Assembly (NCBI GenBank): GCA_036500145.1
Contig: DASYCO010000012.1
Span: forward strand, 1-64,000
Direction of reading: 5' to 3'
Source: CAMAVH01 sp036500145
Lineage (GTDB): Bacteria; Pseudomonadota; Alphaproteobacteria; SMXQ01
DNA length: 64,000 bases
The translations under genes were made by a program, and so were the position numbers. The notes under the pieces are model-generated. The model worked only from the letters and a program-made list of their open reading frames with translations, had not been told where the DNA came from and did no database searches. Positions within the stretch are counted from its first letter, which is position 1. Each line of letters starts with the position of its first letter. Shown here piece after piece: positions 29,863 through 37,327 of the stretch.

Positions 29863-31140
29863 ATGGACATAGCACGCCCCAAGACGATCCGCCAGAGGCC
29901 CTTCGGCCAGAAATACGCCTTCGTCGTCGTCGGCGTCATCTTCCTGGCCCTGCTCGCCGCAGCCGGCCAGCGCTCGTCGCCCGGCGTGCTGATCCTGCCG
30001 CTCGAGCACGCCTTCGGCTGGAGCCGCGACGTCATCTCCCTGTCGGCCGCCGTCGGCATCTTGCTCTACGGCCTGATGGGCCCCTTCGCCGCCGCGCTGA
30101 TGGAAAGCTTCGGCCTGCGCCGCACCTTGCTCTGCGCCCTGGCCCTCATGACGGTGGCACCCGCGCTCAGCACGCTGATGACCGAGCCATGGCAGCTCAT
30201 CGCCACATGGGGCGTGCTGTCGGGCCTCGCCTCCGGCTCGGTGGCCATCGTGCTCGGCGCCACGGTGGTCAACCGCTGGTTCGCCACGCACCGCGGCGTC
30301 GTCATGGGCTTTCTCACTGCCAGCACCGCCACCGGCACGCTGATCTTCGTGCCCGGCCTCGCGGCGCTGTCGGAACATGGCTGGCAATGGGTCGCCTGGG
30401 CCGTCTCGGGCGTCGCGGCGGCGCTCATCCCGCTCGCCTACTGGCTGGTGCCGGAACGGCCCGCCGACGCCGGGCTCGTGCCCTACGGCACCGTCGGCGA
30501 AGCGCCGCTGCCCGCGAAGCGCACGGGCCTGCTCGCCGCCACCTTCGGCAGCCTGGCGCGCGCCTCGCGCACCAGCACCTTCTGGTACCTGTCCGCCACC
30601 TTCTTCATCTGCGGCTTCACCACCAACGGCCTCGTCGGCACGCACCTGATCGCGCTCTGCGGCGACCAGGGCATTCCCGAAGTGCGCGCCGCGAGCCTGC
30701 TCGCCATGATGGGCCTGTTCGACCTCTTCGGCACCACGGGCTCGGGCTGGCTCACCGACCGCTATGACCCGCGCAAGCTGCTGTTCATGTATTACGGTCT
30801 GCGCGGCCTGTCGCTGATCTACCTGCCCTACTCCGACTTCTCGTTCTACAGCCTGTCGGTCTTCGCGGTGTTCTACGGCCTCGACTGGCTCGCCACCGTG
30901 CCGCCGACCATGCGGCTCGCCAACGAGGCCTTCGGCGAGCGCGACGCGCCGGTCGTGTTCGGCTGGATCGTCGCCGGCCACATGCTGGGCGCCGCCAGCG
31001 CCGCCTTCTTCGCCGGCTGGATGCGCACCGAGCAGGGCACCTACTTCGAGGCCTTCTTCATCGCCGGCCTCACGGCGGTCGCCGCCGCCTTCATCTCGCT
31101 GATGGTGCGGCGCAAGCCGATGGCGCCGGTCGCGGCATAA
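29863..31140 (+). CDS. MFS transporter, OFA/MCT-like
   Basis: 425-residue inner-membrane transporter with 12 predicted helices. The start region FVVVGVIFLALLAAAGQRSSPGVLILPLEHAFGWSRD resembles the oxalate/formate antiporter and monocarboxylate transporter group, suggesting a carboxylate substrate. GSGWLTDRYDPRKLL is the central-loop repeat of MFS motif A. It is divergent from a TetR gene and probably its target. Direction of transport is not deducible. Confidence 0.85.
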   Translation: MDIARPKTIRQRPFGQKYAFVVVGVIFLALLAAAGQRSSPGVLILPLEHAFGWSRDVISLSAAVGILLYGLMGPFAAALMESFGLRRTLLCALALMTVAPALSTLMTEPWQLIATWGVLSGLASGSVAIVLGATVVNRWFATHRGVVMGFLTASTATGTLIFVPGLAALSEHGWQWVAWAVSGVAAALIPLAYWLVPERPADAGLVPYGTVGEAPLPAKRTGLLAATFGSLARASRTSTFWYLSATFFICGFTTNGLVGTHLIALCGDQGIPEVRAASLLAMMGLFDLFGTTGSGWLTDRYDPRKLLFMYYGLRGLSLIYLPYSDFSFYSLSVFAVFYGLDWLATVPPTMRLANEAFGERDAPVVFGWIVAGHMLGAASAAFFAGWMRTEQGTYFEAFFIAGLTAVAAAFISLMVRRKPMAPVAA

Positions 31141-31216
31141 ACTGCCTGAAACGACATCGGCGTAAGCCGCGCGGCGGCTATGGCGGCATGAGGCCGGAGC
31201 GGCTATACAAAACCAC

Positions 31217-31912
31217 ATGTCCGGTCTCGTCCCGCTCCTGCTTCTCCCTGGCCAGCTCTGCGACGAACGCCTGTGGCGCGATCCCGCCACGGCGCTCGCC
31301 GACGTCGCCTTGCCGATCTTCGGCGACCTGTCTCAGGACGAGAGCATCCCCGCCATGGCCGAGCGCGCGCTGACGAACGCGCCGCCCGAGTTCGCGCTTG
31401 CCGGCCTGTCGATGGGCGGCTACGTCGCGCTCGAAATCATGCGCCAGGCGCCCGAGCGCGTGCTGCGCCTTGCCCTGCTCGACACCTCGGCACGGCCGGA
31501 AAGTCCCGCCCGCGCCTCGCTGCGCTACGCCGACATGAGCACTGTCGGATTAGGGCGCTTCGCCGGCATCACGCCGCGCCTGCTGCCGCAGTTCATCCAT
31601 GCAAGCCGGCTGGACAGCCCGGTCGCGCAGGATGTCATGACGATGACAGAGCGCGTCGGCCAAGAGGTCTACCTGCGCCAGCAGCGCGCCATCCTCGCGC
31701 GGCCCGACGCGCGCCCCCTGCTTGCCGGCATCAACGTGCCGACGCTGGTCGGCGTCGGCGATTCGGACCGCACGACGCCGCCGCGCCTCGCCGAGGAAAT
31801 GCAGGCCGCGATCACCGGCGCGAAACTGCATGTGTTTCAGAACTGCGGCCATCTGCCGCCGATGGAAGTGCCGGACGAGACGACGCAGGCGTTGCGCGCC
31901 TGGCTTTCATAA
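31217..31912 (+). CDS. Alpha/beta-fold hydrolase
   Basis: 231-residue cytoplasmic hydrolase. The nucleophile elbow is GLSMGGYVAL with Ser near residue 61, the acidic residue is in GVGDSDRTTP, and the catalytic His in FQNCGHLPPMEVP near 214. The compact size with a short lid suggests an esterase or a small menH/bioH-like enzyme. It is preceded by only a weak ribosome site. The 31913-32014 gap to the FMN reductase shows no gene. Substrate unknown. Confidence 0.85.
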   Translation: MSGLVPLLLLPGQLCDERLWRDPATALADVALPIFGDLSQDESIPAMAERALTNAPPEFALAGLSMGGYVALEIMRQAPERVLRLALLDTSARPESPARASLRYADMSTVGLGRFAGITPRLLPQFIHASRLDSPVAQDVMTMTERVGQEVYLRQQRAILARPDARPLLAGINVPTLVGVGDSDRTTPPRLAEEMQAAITGAKLHVFQNCGHLPPMEVPDETTQALRAWLS

Positions 31913-32014
31913 GACGGGCTCGCGGCATAGCGCCGGAACCGATTACGCCGTACCATCGTTCCTGCTGCGTCGTTCCTCGCCGTCGACATTCCCAAATCAT
32001 TCCTGGAGTCTCCC

Positions 32015-32560
32015 ATGGCCAAGACCATCGCTCTGCTCATCGGCAGTCTGCGCAAGGATTCGATGAACCGCAAATTCGCCAAGGCGCTCGAAAAGCTCGC
32101 CGGCGACCGTCTCAAGTTTCAGGAAATCTCCATCGACCTGCCGGCCTTCAACCAGGATCAGGAATCCGACCCGCCCGCTCTCGTGGCGACGCTGCGCACG
32201 CAGGTGCTGGCGGCCGACGGCGTGCTGATCGTGACGCCGGAATACAATCGCTCGATTCCGGGCCTGGTGAAGAACGCGCTCGACTGGGGCTCGCGCCCCT
32301 ACGGCAAGAACGTCTGGGCCAACAAGCCCGTGGCGACTTGCGGCGCGTCGGGCGGCGCCATCGGCAGCGCGCTGGCGCAGGCGCATCTGCGCAACGTGCT
32401 GGCCTATCTCGACATGCCCACGCTGCTGCAGCCGGAAGTCTACCTGCACTTCACCAAGGATCTCATCGACGACGCCGGCAACATCTCGAAGGAAGACACG
32501 CAGAAATTCCTCGGCGGCTTCGTCGACAAATACGTCGCCTGGGTCGAGAAGCACGCCTAG
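32015..32560 (+). CDS. NAD(P)H-dependent FMN reductase (ChrR/SsuE-like flavodoxin fold)
   Basis: 181 residues of the NADPH-dependent FMN reductase family. The FMN phosphate loop is GSLRKDSMNRKFAKAL near the N-terminus. The family signature is LIVTPEYNRSIPGLVKNALDWGSRP, and CGASGGAIGSALAQ follows. Homologues reduce quinones, chromate or azo compounds and protect against oxidative stress. ATG 32015 has GGAG ten bases upstream. The stop faces the stop of the DUF1794-like gene only a few bases away. Confidence 0.9.
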   Translation: MAKTIALLIGSLRKDSMNRKFAKALEKLAGDRLKFQEISIDLPAFNQDQESDPPALVATLRTQVLAADGVLIVTPEYNRSIPGLVKNALDWGSRPYGKNVWANKPVATCGASGGAIGSALAQAHLRNVLAYLDMPTLLQPEVYLHFTKDLIDDAGNISKEDTQKFLGGFVDKYVAWVEKHA

Positions 32561-32564
32561 CAGG

Positions 32565-33215
32565 CTAATCCGCCTTGCCGCCCTTCAGCAGGCCGACGAG
32601 CGGGTTCGGCGTCGGTGGCGCGACCCGCCGCAAGCTATTCGTGTCGCGATGGTCGAACGGCGGCGTCTTGCCGCGCAGCGCCAGATCCGTGCGCGTCACG
32701 TAGCTCCAGCTGTCGTCGCCATGGAATGTGATGTCGATGCGGTAGTAGTCGGTGCGAAACGCTTCCTCAAGGAAGGGCGTCGAGCAGATGCCGAAGCGCG
32801 TGTCGCCGCGCCGCGCTTCCACTGAAATGCAATTGTCGCCCGGCTTTGCCGTGCCGCCCGCCAGCACCACCTGCCCGCGGGGAATGGCGATGGTCTGCAT
32901 GATCAGCCCGGTCGCCGGCTCCCACAGCCAGTAGCCGACCTGGTCGTGGAAAGTGACAGCCTCTTCCGGCGTGTTGATGTGGATGTAGTAGCGCAGCCCG
33001 TAGAGGAGCTGGGGGCCGTTGGTCTGCGGGTCGATCGGCTCCATCCGGACATGCTCGCGGAACAGGCGCCGCTCCGGGCCATCCGCCTTCGGATTGATGT
33101 CCACCCCCTGGTCGGATTCCCATGTGCCGGCCAGGCGCCGCAGCGGGCCGAGATTGGCCAGCGTGTCCGGCGAAGCGTCGGGTTCGGTGAAGATGTCGTC
33201 GGGAATGTTCGCCAT
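32565..33215 (-). CDS. Heme-binding/FABP-like beta-barrel protein (DUF1794-like)
   Basis: 216 residues beginning MANIPDDIFTEPD after a GAGGAG ribosome site. LGPLRRLAGTWESDQGVDINPKADGP and the following strand-rich sequence (LLYGLRYYIHI, FHDQVGYWLWEPATGLIMQTIAIPRG) match the nitrobindin-type THAP4/DUF1794 beta-barrel, in which GTWxG is usual; here the motif is GTWES. No signal peptide, so probably cytoplasmic. Heme binding is a family trait that I cannot confirm here. It stands between a reductase and an aldo-keto reductase. Confidence 0.75.
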   Translation of the reverse strand: MANIPDDIFTEPDASPDTLANLGPLRRLAGTWESDQGVDINPKADGPERRLFREHVRMEPIDPQTNGPQLLYGLRYYIHINTPEEAVTFHDQVGYWLWEPATGLIMQTIAIPRGQVVLAGGTAKPGDNCISVEARRGDTRFGICSTPFLEEAFRTDYYRIDITFHGDDSWSYVTRTDLALRGKTPPFDHRDTNSLRRVAPPTPNPLVGLLKGGKAD

Positions 33216-33402
33216 GGGCTCCTCGCACGGATGAAGTCGCCATAATGTGCATGGCAGCCGTCGCGATAACAAGCATGTGGATTGCTCGATGGCCTGCCAA
33301 ACGCCTTCGGCAAACTCCACATCTCCATAGCGCAGACGGCCTGGTCCCCGAGCCTTCGTTCAAGGACCAGACCGTCTCTTTCAGCCGAGCTGATTTCCCC
33401 GT

Positions 33403-34413
33403 TCAGGCGCTGACGCGCTTCTCGCTGTCGAGCGCCGTCATCGAATGGGCGTCGTAGCGGTCGCCGGCCGCGGCCTCGCGCGGAATGTTGCGTTCGATCT
33501 CCGCCAGGTCTGCCGCCGTCAGCGTCACGTCGAGGCTGGCGAGCGATTCGGCCAGCCTGTCGCGGCGACGCGCGCCGACCAACGGCAGAATGTCGTCGCC
33601 TTGCGCCGACACCCAGGCGATGGCGACCTGCGCCACCGTCACGCCCTTGGCCTCGGCGATCTTGCGCAGAACGTCGACCAGCTTGAGGTTGTGGTCGAGG
33701 TTCTCGCCCTGAAAGCGCGGGCTGCGGGCGCGGAAGTCCTTGCTCCCGACGGCACGAGAGCTCTCCCAATGGCCGCTGATGAGGCCGCGCGACAGCACGC
33801 CGTAGGCGGTGACGCCGATGCCGAGCTCGCGGCATGTCGGCAGGATCTCCGCCTCGATGCCGCGCGAGATCAGCGAATATTCGATCTGCAGGTCGCTCAC
33901 CGGATGAACCGCCTGGGCGCGCCGCAGCGTCTCCGCGCCGACTTCCGACAGGCCGATGTGGCGGACGTAGCCGGCCTTCACCATCTCGGCAAGTGCGCCC
34001 ATCGTCTCTTCGATCGGCACGTTCGGATCGAGCCGCGCCGGACGGTAGATGTCGACATGGTCGGTGCCGAGGCGCTTCAGCGTGTAGGCGAGCGCCGTCT
34101 TGATCGCCGCCGGGCGTGTGTCGAGGCCGATCCACTGGCCGGCGGGATCGCGCTGGGCGCCGAACTTCACGCTGATGAGGACGTCGTCGCGCGAACGCTC
34201 CTTCAGCGCGCGGGCGATCAGCATCTCGTTGTGGCCCATGCCGTAGAAGTCGCCGGTGTCGAGCAGGTTGATCCCGGCGTCGATGGCCGCGTGGATCGTG
34301 GCAATGCCTTCGGCCTCGTCGGCCGGGCCGTAGAGGTCGGGCGACATGCCCATGCAGCCGAGGCCGAGAGGCGAGGTCTTGGGGCCGGTCAGGCCGAGCG
34401 GGCGGGTCTTCAT
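33403..34413 (-). CDS. Aldo/keto reductase
   Basis: 336-residue NADPH-dependent (alpha/beta)8 reductase of the AKR13/YakC-like group. Catalytic tetrad positions are visible: Asp in NLLDTGDFYG with Tyr in the same motif, Lys in DVLISVKFG, and His-like in TDHVDIYRPARLD. VRHIGLSEVGAETLRRAQAVHPVSDLQIEYSL is the family signature. ATG 34413 has GGAG upstream. It is divergent from a LysR regulator that probably controls it. Confidence 0.9.
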   Translation of the reverse strand: MKTRPLGLTGPKTSPLGLGCMGMSPDLYGPADEAEGIATIHAAIDAGINLLDTGDFYGMGHNEMLIARALKERSRDDVLISVKFGAQRDPAGQWIGLDTRPAAIKTALAYTLKRLGTDHVDIYRPARLDPNVPIEETMGALAEMVKAGYVRHIGLSEVGAETLRRAQAVHPVSDLQIEYSLISRGIEAEILPTCRELGIGVTAYGVLSRGLISGHWESSRAVGSKDFRARSPRFQGENLDHNLKLVDVLRKIAEAKGVTVAQVAIAWVSAQGDDILPLVGARRRDRLAESLASLDVTLTAADLAEIERNIPREAAAGDRYDAHSMTALDSEKRVSA

Positions 34414-34488
34414 GGCGGGGCTCCTAATGCCGGGCGCCGAAGGGCCGGCGCGTCGGGACGGAAGATGGCCCCCTGGACGCAAAACGAT

Positions 34489-34521
34489 AATCCGTATAAT
34501 TTTGAATGAACTATACGGATT
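34489..34521. promoter_or_regulatory. Candidate LysR operator with overlapping promoter
   Basis: AATCCGTATA (34489-34498) and TATACGGATT (34512-34521) form a perfect 10-bp inverted repeat with a 13-base spacer, between the divergent aldo/keto reductase and lysR genes. A perfect -10 hexamer TATAAT (34495-34500, plus strand) overlaps the left arm. This fits an autoregulatory LysR site. Confidence 0.7.
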
Positions 34522-34529
34522 GCCGAACA

Positions 34530-35420
34530 ATGCAGCCCAACCTCAGCGACCTCGAACTCTTCGTCGCCATCGCCCGCACCCGCAGCTTCCGCCGTGCCGG
34601 CATGGAGCTCGGCATCGCCGCCTCGACCTTGAGCGAGCGGCTGCGCGCCCTGGAAGAACGGCTCGGCGTGCGGCTGCTGAACCGCACGACGCGCAGCGTC
34701 TCCACGACGGAAGCCGGCGCGCATCTGCTGGAGCGGCTCACCCCTGCCCTGCGCGAAATATCCGACGCCGTCGGGCAGCTCGGCGACTTCAGCGACAGCC
34801 CGACCGGCATGCTCCGCATCAACGCGCCGGGCGCGGCGACGCGCATCGTGCTGGCTCCCATGATCGCCGACTTCCTGCGCGCCTATCCGCAGATCACGGT
34901 CGAGATCATCGCCGAGGACGCCCTGGTCGACATCGTCGCCGGCGGCTACGACGCCGGCGTGCGCTTCGGCGAAAGCGTGGCGCAGGACATGATCGCCGTC
35001 CCGCTCGGGCCGCCGCAGCGCTACGCCGTCGTCGCCTCGCCCGCCTGCGTCAAGGCGCACGGCATGCCGCGCAAGCCGCAAGACCTGCTGACCAAGCCCT
35101 GCATCCGCCACCGCTTCACCAGCATCGCCTTCCTCGGCTGGGAATTCGAAAAGGCCGGCAAGACCATCCTGATCCGGCCCGACGCCTTGCTGATCACCAA
35201 TGACGGCGCGATCGAGCGCCAGGCCGTGCTCGAGGGCCTGGGCTTCCTGTTCACCCTGGAAGGCTTCTTGCGCGAGGACGTGGCCGCCGGCCGCCTGGTC
35301 GAGGTATTACGCGACTGGTGCCCGGAGTTCCCCGGGCTGTTCCTCTATTACCCGAGCCGCCGCCACACCCCGACGGCCCTGCGGGCCTTTATCGACTTCA
35401 TCCAGGAACGGCGAGCCTAG
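34530..35420 (+). CDS. LysR-family transcriptional regulator
   Basis: 296 residues from ATG 34530. The N-terminal helix-turn-helix reads MQPNLSDLELFVAIARTRSFRRAGMELGIAASTLSERLRALEERLGVRLLNRTTRSVSTTEAG. The LysR substrate-binding domain follows with GMLRINAPGAATRIVLAPMIADFLRAYPQI. An ATG at 34506 lies inside the operator-like palindrome and almost at the predicted transcription start, so the later ATG is preferred. It most likely regulates the divergent aldo/keto reductase. Confidence 0.9.
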   Translation: MQPNLSDLELFVAIARTRSFRRAGMELGIAASTLSERLRALEERLGVRLLNRTTRSVSTTEAGAHLLERLTPALREISDAVGQLGDFSDSPTGMLRINAPGAATRIVLAPMIADFLRAYPQITVEIIAEDALVDIVAGGYDAGVRFGESVAQDMIAVPLGPPQRYAVVASPACVKAHGMPRKPQDLLTKPCIRHRFTSIAFLGWEFEKAGKTILIRPDALLITNDGAIERQAVLEGLGFLFTLEGFLREDVAAGRLVEVLRDWCPEFPGLFLYYPSRRHTPTALRAFIDFIQERRA

Positions 35421-35438
35421 GGAAAAGTTATAAGGGGA

Positions 35439-35465
35439 TGTCGGTTCCGCCGAGGCCTGTTCGTC
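35439..35465 (+). promoter_or_regulatory. ECF42-like candidate promoter of the YciI/DGPF gene
   Basis: TGTCGG (35439-35444), a 17-base spacer and CGTC (35462-35465) resemble the reported ECF42 sigma-factor promoter (TGTCGA at -35, CG-rich CGTC-type -10). ECF42 factors are genomically linked to DGPF/YciI proteins, the product encoded 50 bases downstream. No ECF gene is in the window. By-eye match only. Confidence 0.4.
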
Positions 35466-35475
35466 CTTTGGCCAT

Positions 35476-35493
35476 GGAGACCGGCCGGTCTCC
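35476..35493. promoter_or_regulatory. Perfect 18-bp palindrome upstream of the YciI gene
   Basis: GGAGACCGGCCGGTCTCC is a perfect 18-base palindrome ending 21 bases before the ATG at 35515. It could be a dimeric repressor site or a leader hairpin. With no loop bases, DNA-level recognition is more likely than an RNA hairpin. Confidence 0.5.
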
Positions 35494-35514
35494 CCTCAAC
35501 CCAAGGAGAATCAG

Positions 35515-35937
35515 ATGCGCGTGATGGTGATCGTGAAGGCGACCAAGGACAGCGAAGCGGGCATTCTGCCCCCCAGCGAGCTTTTCGAAGCCATGGGCAA
35601 GTACAACGAAGAGCTGGTCAAGGCCGGCATCATGAAGTCCGGCGACGGCCTGAAGCCCTCGTCGGCGGGCAAGCGGGTCGCCTTCTCCGGCAAGGACCGC
35701 ACCGTCATCGACGGCCCCTTCGCCGAGACCAAGGAGCTGATCGCCGGCTTCTGGCTCTGGGAGGTCAAGGACATGGCCGAAGCCATCGCCTGGGTGAAGC
35801 GCTGCCCCAACCCGATGCCGGGCCCGAGCGAGATCGAGATCCGCCCGTTCTACGAGATGGAAGATTTCGTCGACGTCCTGACGCCGGAAGCCACGGAGGT
35901 CCACAACCGGAACCAGGATAAGCTGGCCGGCCGCTAA
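35515..35937 (+). CDS. YciI-family (DGPF domain) protein
   Basis: 140-residue dimeric alpha/beta ferredoxin-like protein. The family-naming DGPF motif lies in TVIDGPFAETKELIAGFWLWEVKD, and the start MRVMVIVKATKDSEAG is typical. AAGGAG precedes the ATG. YciI-like proteins of this subgroup are associated with ECF sigma factors and have no settled biochemical function; the active His-Asp pair of true YciI enzymes is not clear here. It is convergent with an rRNA methyltransferase gene. Confidence 0.9.
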   Translation: MRVMVIVKATKDSEAGILPPSELFEAMGKYNEELVKAGIMKSGDGLKPSSAGKRVAFSGKDRTVIDGPFAETKELIAGFWLWEVKDMAEAIAWVKRCPNPMPGPSEIEIRPFYEMEDFVDVLTPEATEVHNRNQDKLAGR

Positions 35938-35979
35938 GGCCTCCGCGCCCCGGCTTGCCGCCTCGTCGAGCTGGAGAGC

Positions 35980-37170
35980 TTAATCCAGCTGGAAGACCTG
36001 GGCCTTGAGATAGGCGCTCTCGGGCAACGACGGATGGACCGGATGGTCCGACGCCGCGCCGGCCGTACGGATGATGCGGCCAGTGCGGCCGGCGGCACCG
36101 ACGCCACGGGCCACTTCTTCCGCGAAGCGCGCCGGCTCCATGTTGTGCGAGCAGGAGGCGACGAAGAGGAAGCCACCGGGCTCGACCAGGCTGGCGCCGA
36201 GGCGCGCGATCTTGCGATAGCCCTTGGCGCCGGTGGCGAGGTCCTTCTGGGATTTGACGAAGGCCGGCGGGTCGCAGACGACGATGCCGAAGCGCGTCTT
36301 GCCGCCCTGCAGCTTCTCCAGCTCTGCGAAAGCTTCGCCGCGCAAAGTCTTGAAACGATTCGCAACCTTGTTGGCTTCGGCCGACTGCTGCGCCAGCGCG
36401 AGCGCCTGTTCCGAGCGGTCGCAAGCGGTCACTTCCGTCGCCCCGGCGAGCGCCGCCTGGACGGCGAAGCCGCCGGCGTAGCTGTAGACGTCGAGCACGC
36501 TGCGGCCCTTGGCGAGCTTGGCCATGAAGGCGCGGTTGTCGCGCTGGTCGTAGAACCAGCCGGTCTTCTGGCCCTCCGCCAGGTCGGCGAAGAAGATGGC
36601 GCCGTTCTCTTCCAGCTGGAGCGGGCTCGGCAGTTCGCCCTTCACGACCTGGACCCCGCGGTCGAGGCCCTCCTGCTCGCGGGCCATGGAGTCGTTGCGC
36701 AGCACAACGCTGCGCGGATTGAGCACGTCGTCGATCGCGCCCAGCAGAGCGTCCTGGACCAGGTCCATGCCCGCAGAATTGAGCTGGATGGAGAGCACGT
36801 CGCCGTAGCGGTCGATCACCAGGCCCGGCAGGCCGTCGGCCTCGGCATGGACCAGCCGGTAGAACGGCCGGTCGTAGAGCGTCTCGCGCAGCGCCAGCGC
36901 GCGCGCCAGCCGCTCGGCCAGGAAGCCGCGGTCGACCACGGTCGCGGAATCGCGGCTCAGCATCCGGATGGCGATCAGGCTGCGCGGGTTGAACAGCCCG
37001 ACGCCGAGCGGCTCGCCATTCGGCGCTTCCAGGCGGACGGGCGTGCCCGCCGGCAGGGCCTTGGCCTCCGCCGTCATGGCAATCTCGTTGGAATAGACCC
37101 ACGGATGGCCGAAACGGGCGCGCTGGTCGCGCTTGGGCTGGAGGCGGATGACGGGATACTGGGCGGACAT
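35980..37170 (-). CDS. rlmI: Class I SAM-dependent 23S rRNA methyltransferase, RlmI-like
   Basis: 396-residue cytosine-C5 methyltransferase. The PUA domain (VIRLQPKRDQRARFGHPWVYSNEI) is N-terminal, a middle domain follows, and the SAM-binding Rossmann domain has VLDVYSYAGGFAVQAALAGA near 224-243 and the catalytic DPPAFVKSQKDL near 301. RlmI modifies C1962 in Escherichia coli 23S rRNA. The ATG at 37170 sits downstream of an unusual AT-rich palindromic region that probably holds its promoter. Confidence 0.9.
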   Translation of the reverse strand: MSAQYPVIRLQPKRDQRARFGHPWVYSNEIAMTAEAKALPAGTPVRLEAPNGEPLGVGLFNPRSLIAIRMLSRDSATVVDRGFLAERLARALALRETLYDRPFYRLVHAEADGLPGLVIDRYGDVLSIQLNSAGMDLVQDALLGAIDDVLNPRSVVLRNDSMAREQEGLDRGVQVVKGELPSPLQLEENGAIFFADLAEGQKTGWFYDQRDNRAFMAKLAKGRSVLDVYSYAGGFAVQAALAGATEVTACDRSEQALALAQQSAEANKVANRFKTLRGEAFAELEKLQGGKTRFGIVVCDPPAFVKSQKDLATGAKGYRKIARLGASLVEPGGFLFVASCSHNMEPARFAEEVARGVGAAGRTGRIIRTAGAASDHPVHPSLPESAYLKAQVFQLD

Positions 37171-37241
37171 GGCGGCTGAACTCTCGCGACTTTAAAGAGC
37201 GCGCATCAATGACGGGCGCGCCCTGGGGATGCAAGGACTAC

Positions 37242-37319
37242 CACTTTCATAAAGTGAAGCAGCAGCTCATAAATCACTTTAACAAAGAAAATTTACTTAT
37301 TAATTTCAATATATTGAAA
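37242..37319. promoter_or_regulatory. AT-rich control region with two palindromes
   Basis: CACTTTCATAAAGTG (37242-37256) has perfect 6-bp arms with another CACTTT at 37275-37280. TTTCAATATATTGAAA (37304-37319) is a perfect 16-base palindrome. The stretch from about 37240 to 37335 is strikingly AT-rich against its surroundings. It lies upstream of the rlmI-like gene and just after the photolyase gene, both on the minus strand. No regulator family is assigned. Confidence 0.55.
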
Positions 37320-37327
37320 ATATAACT

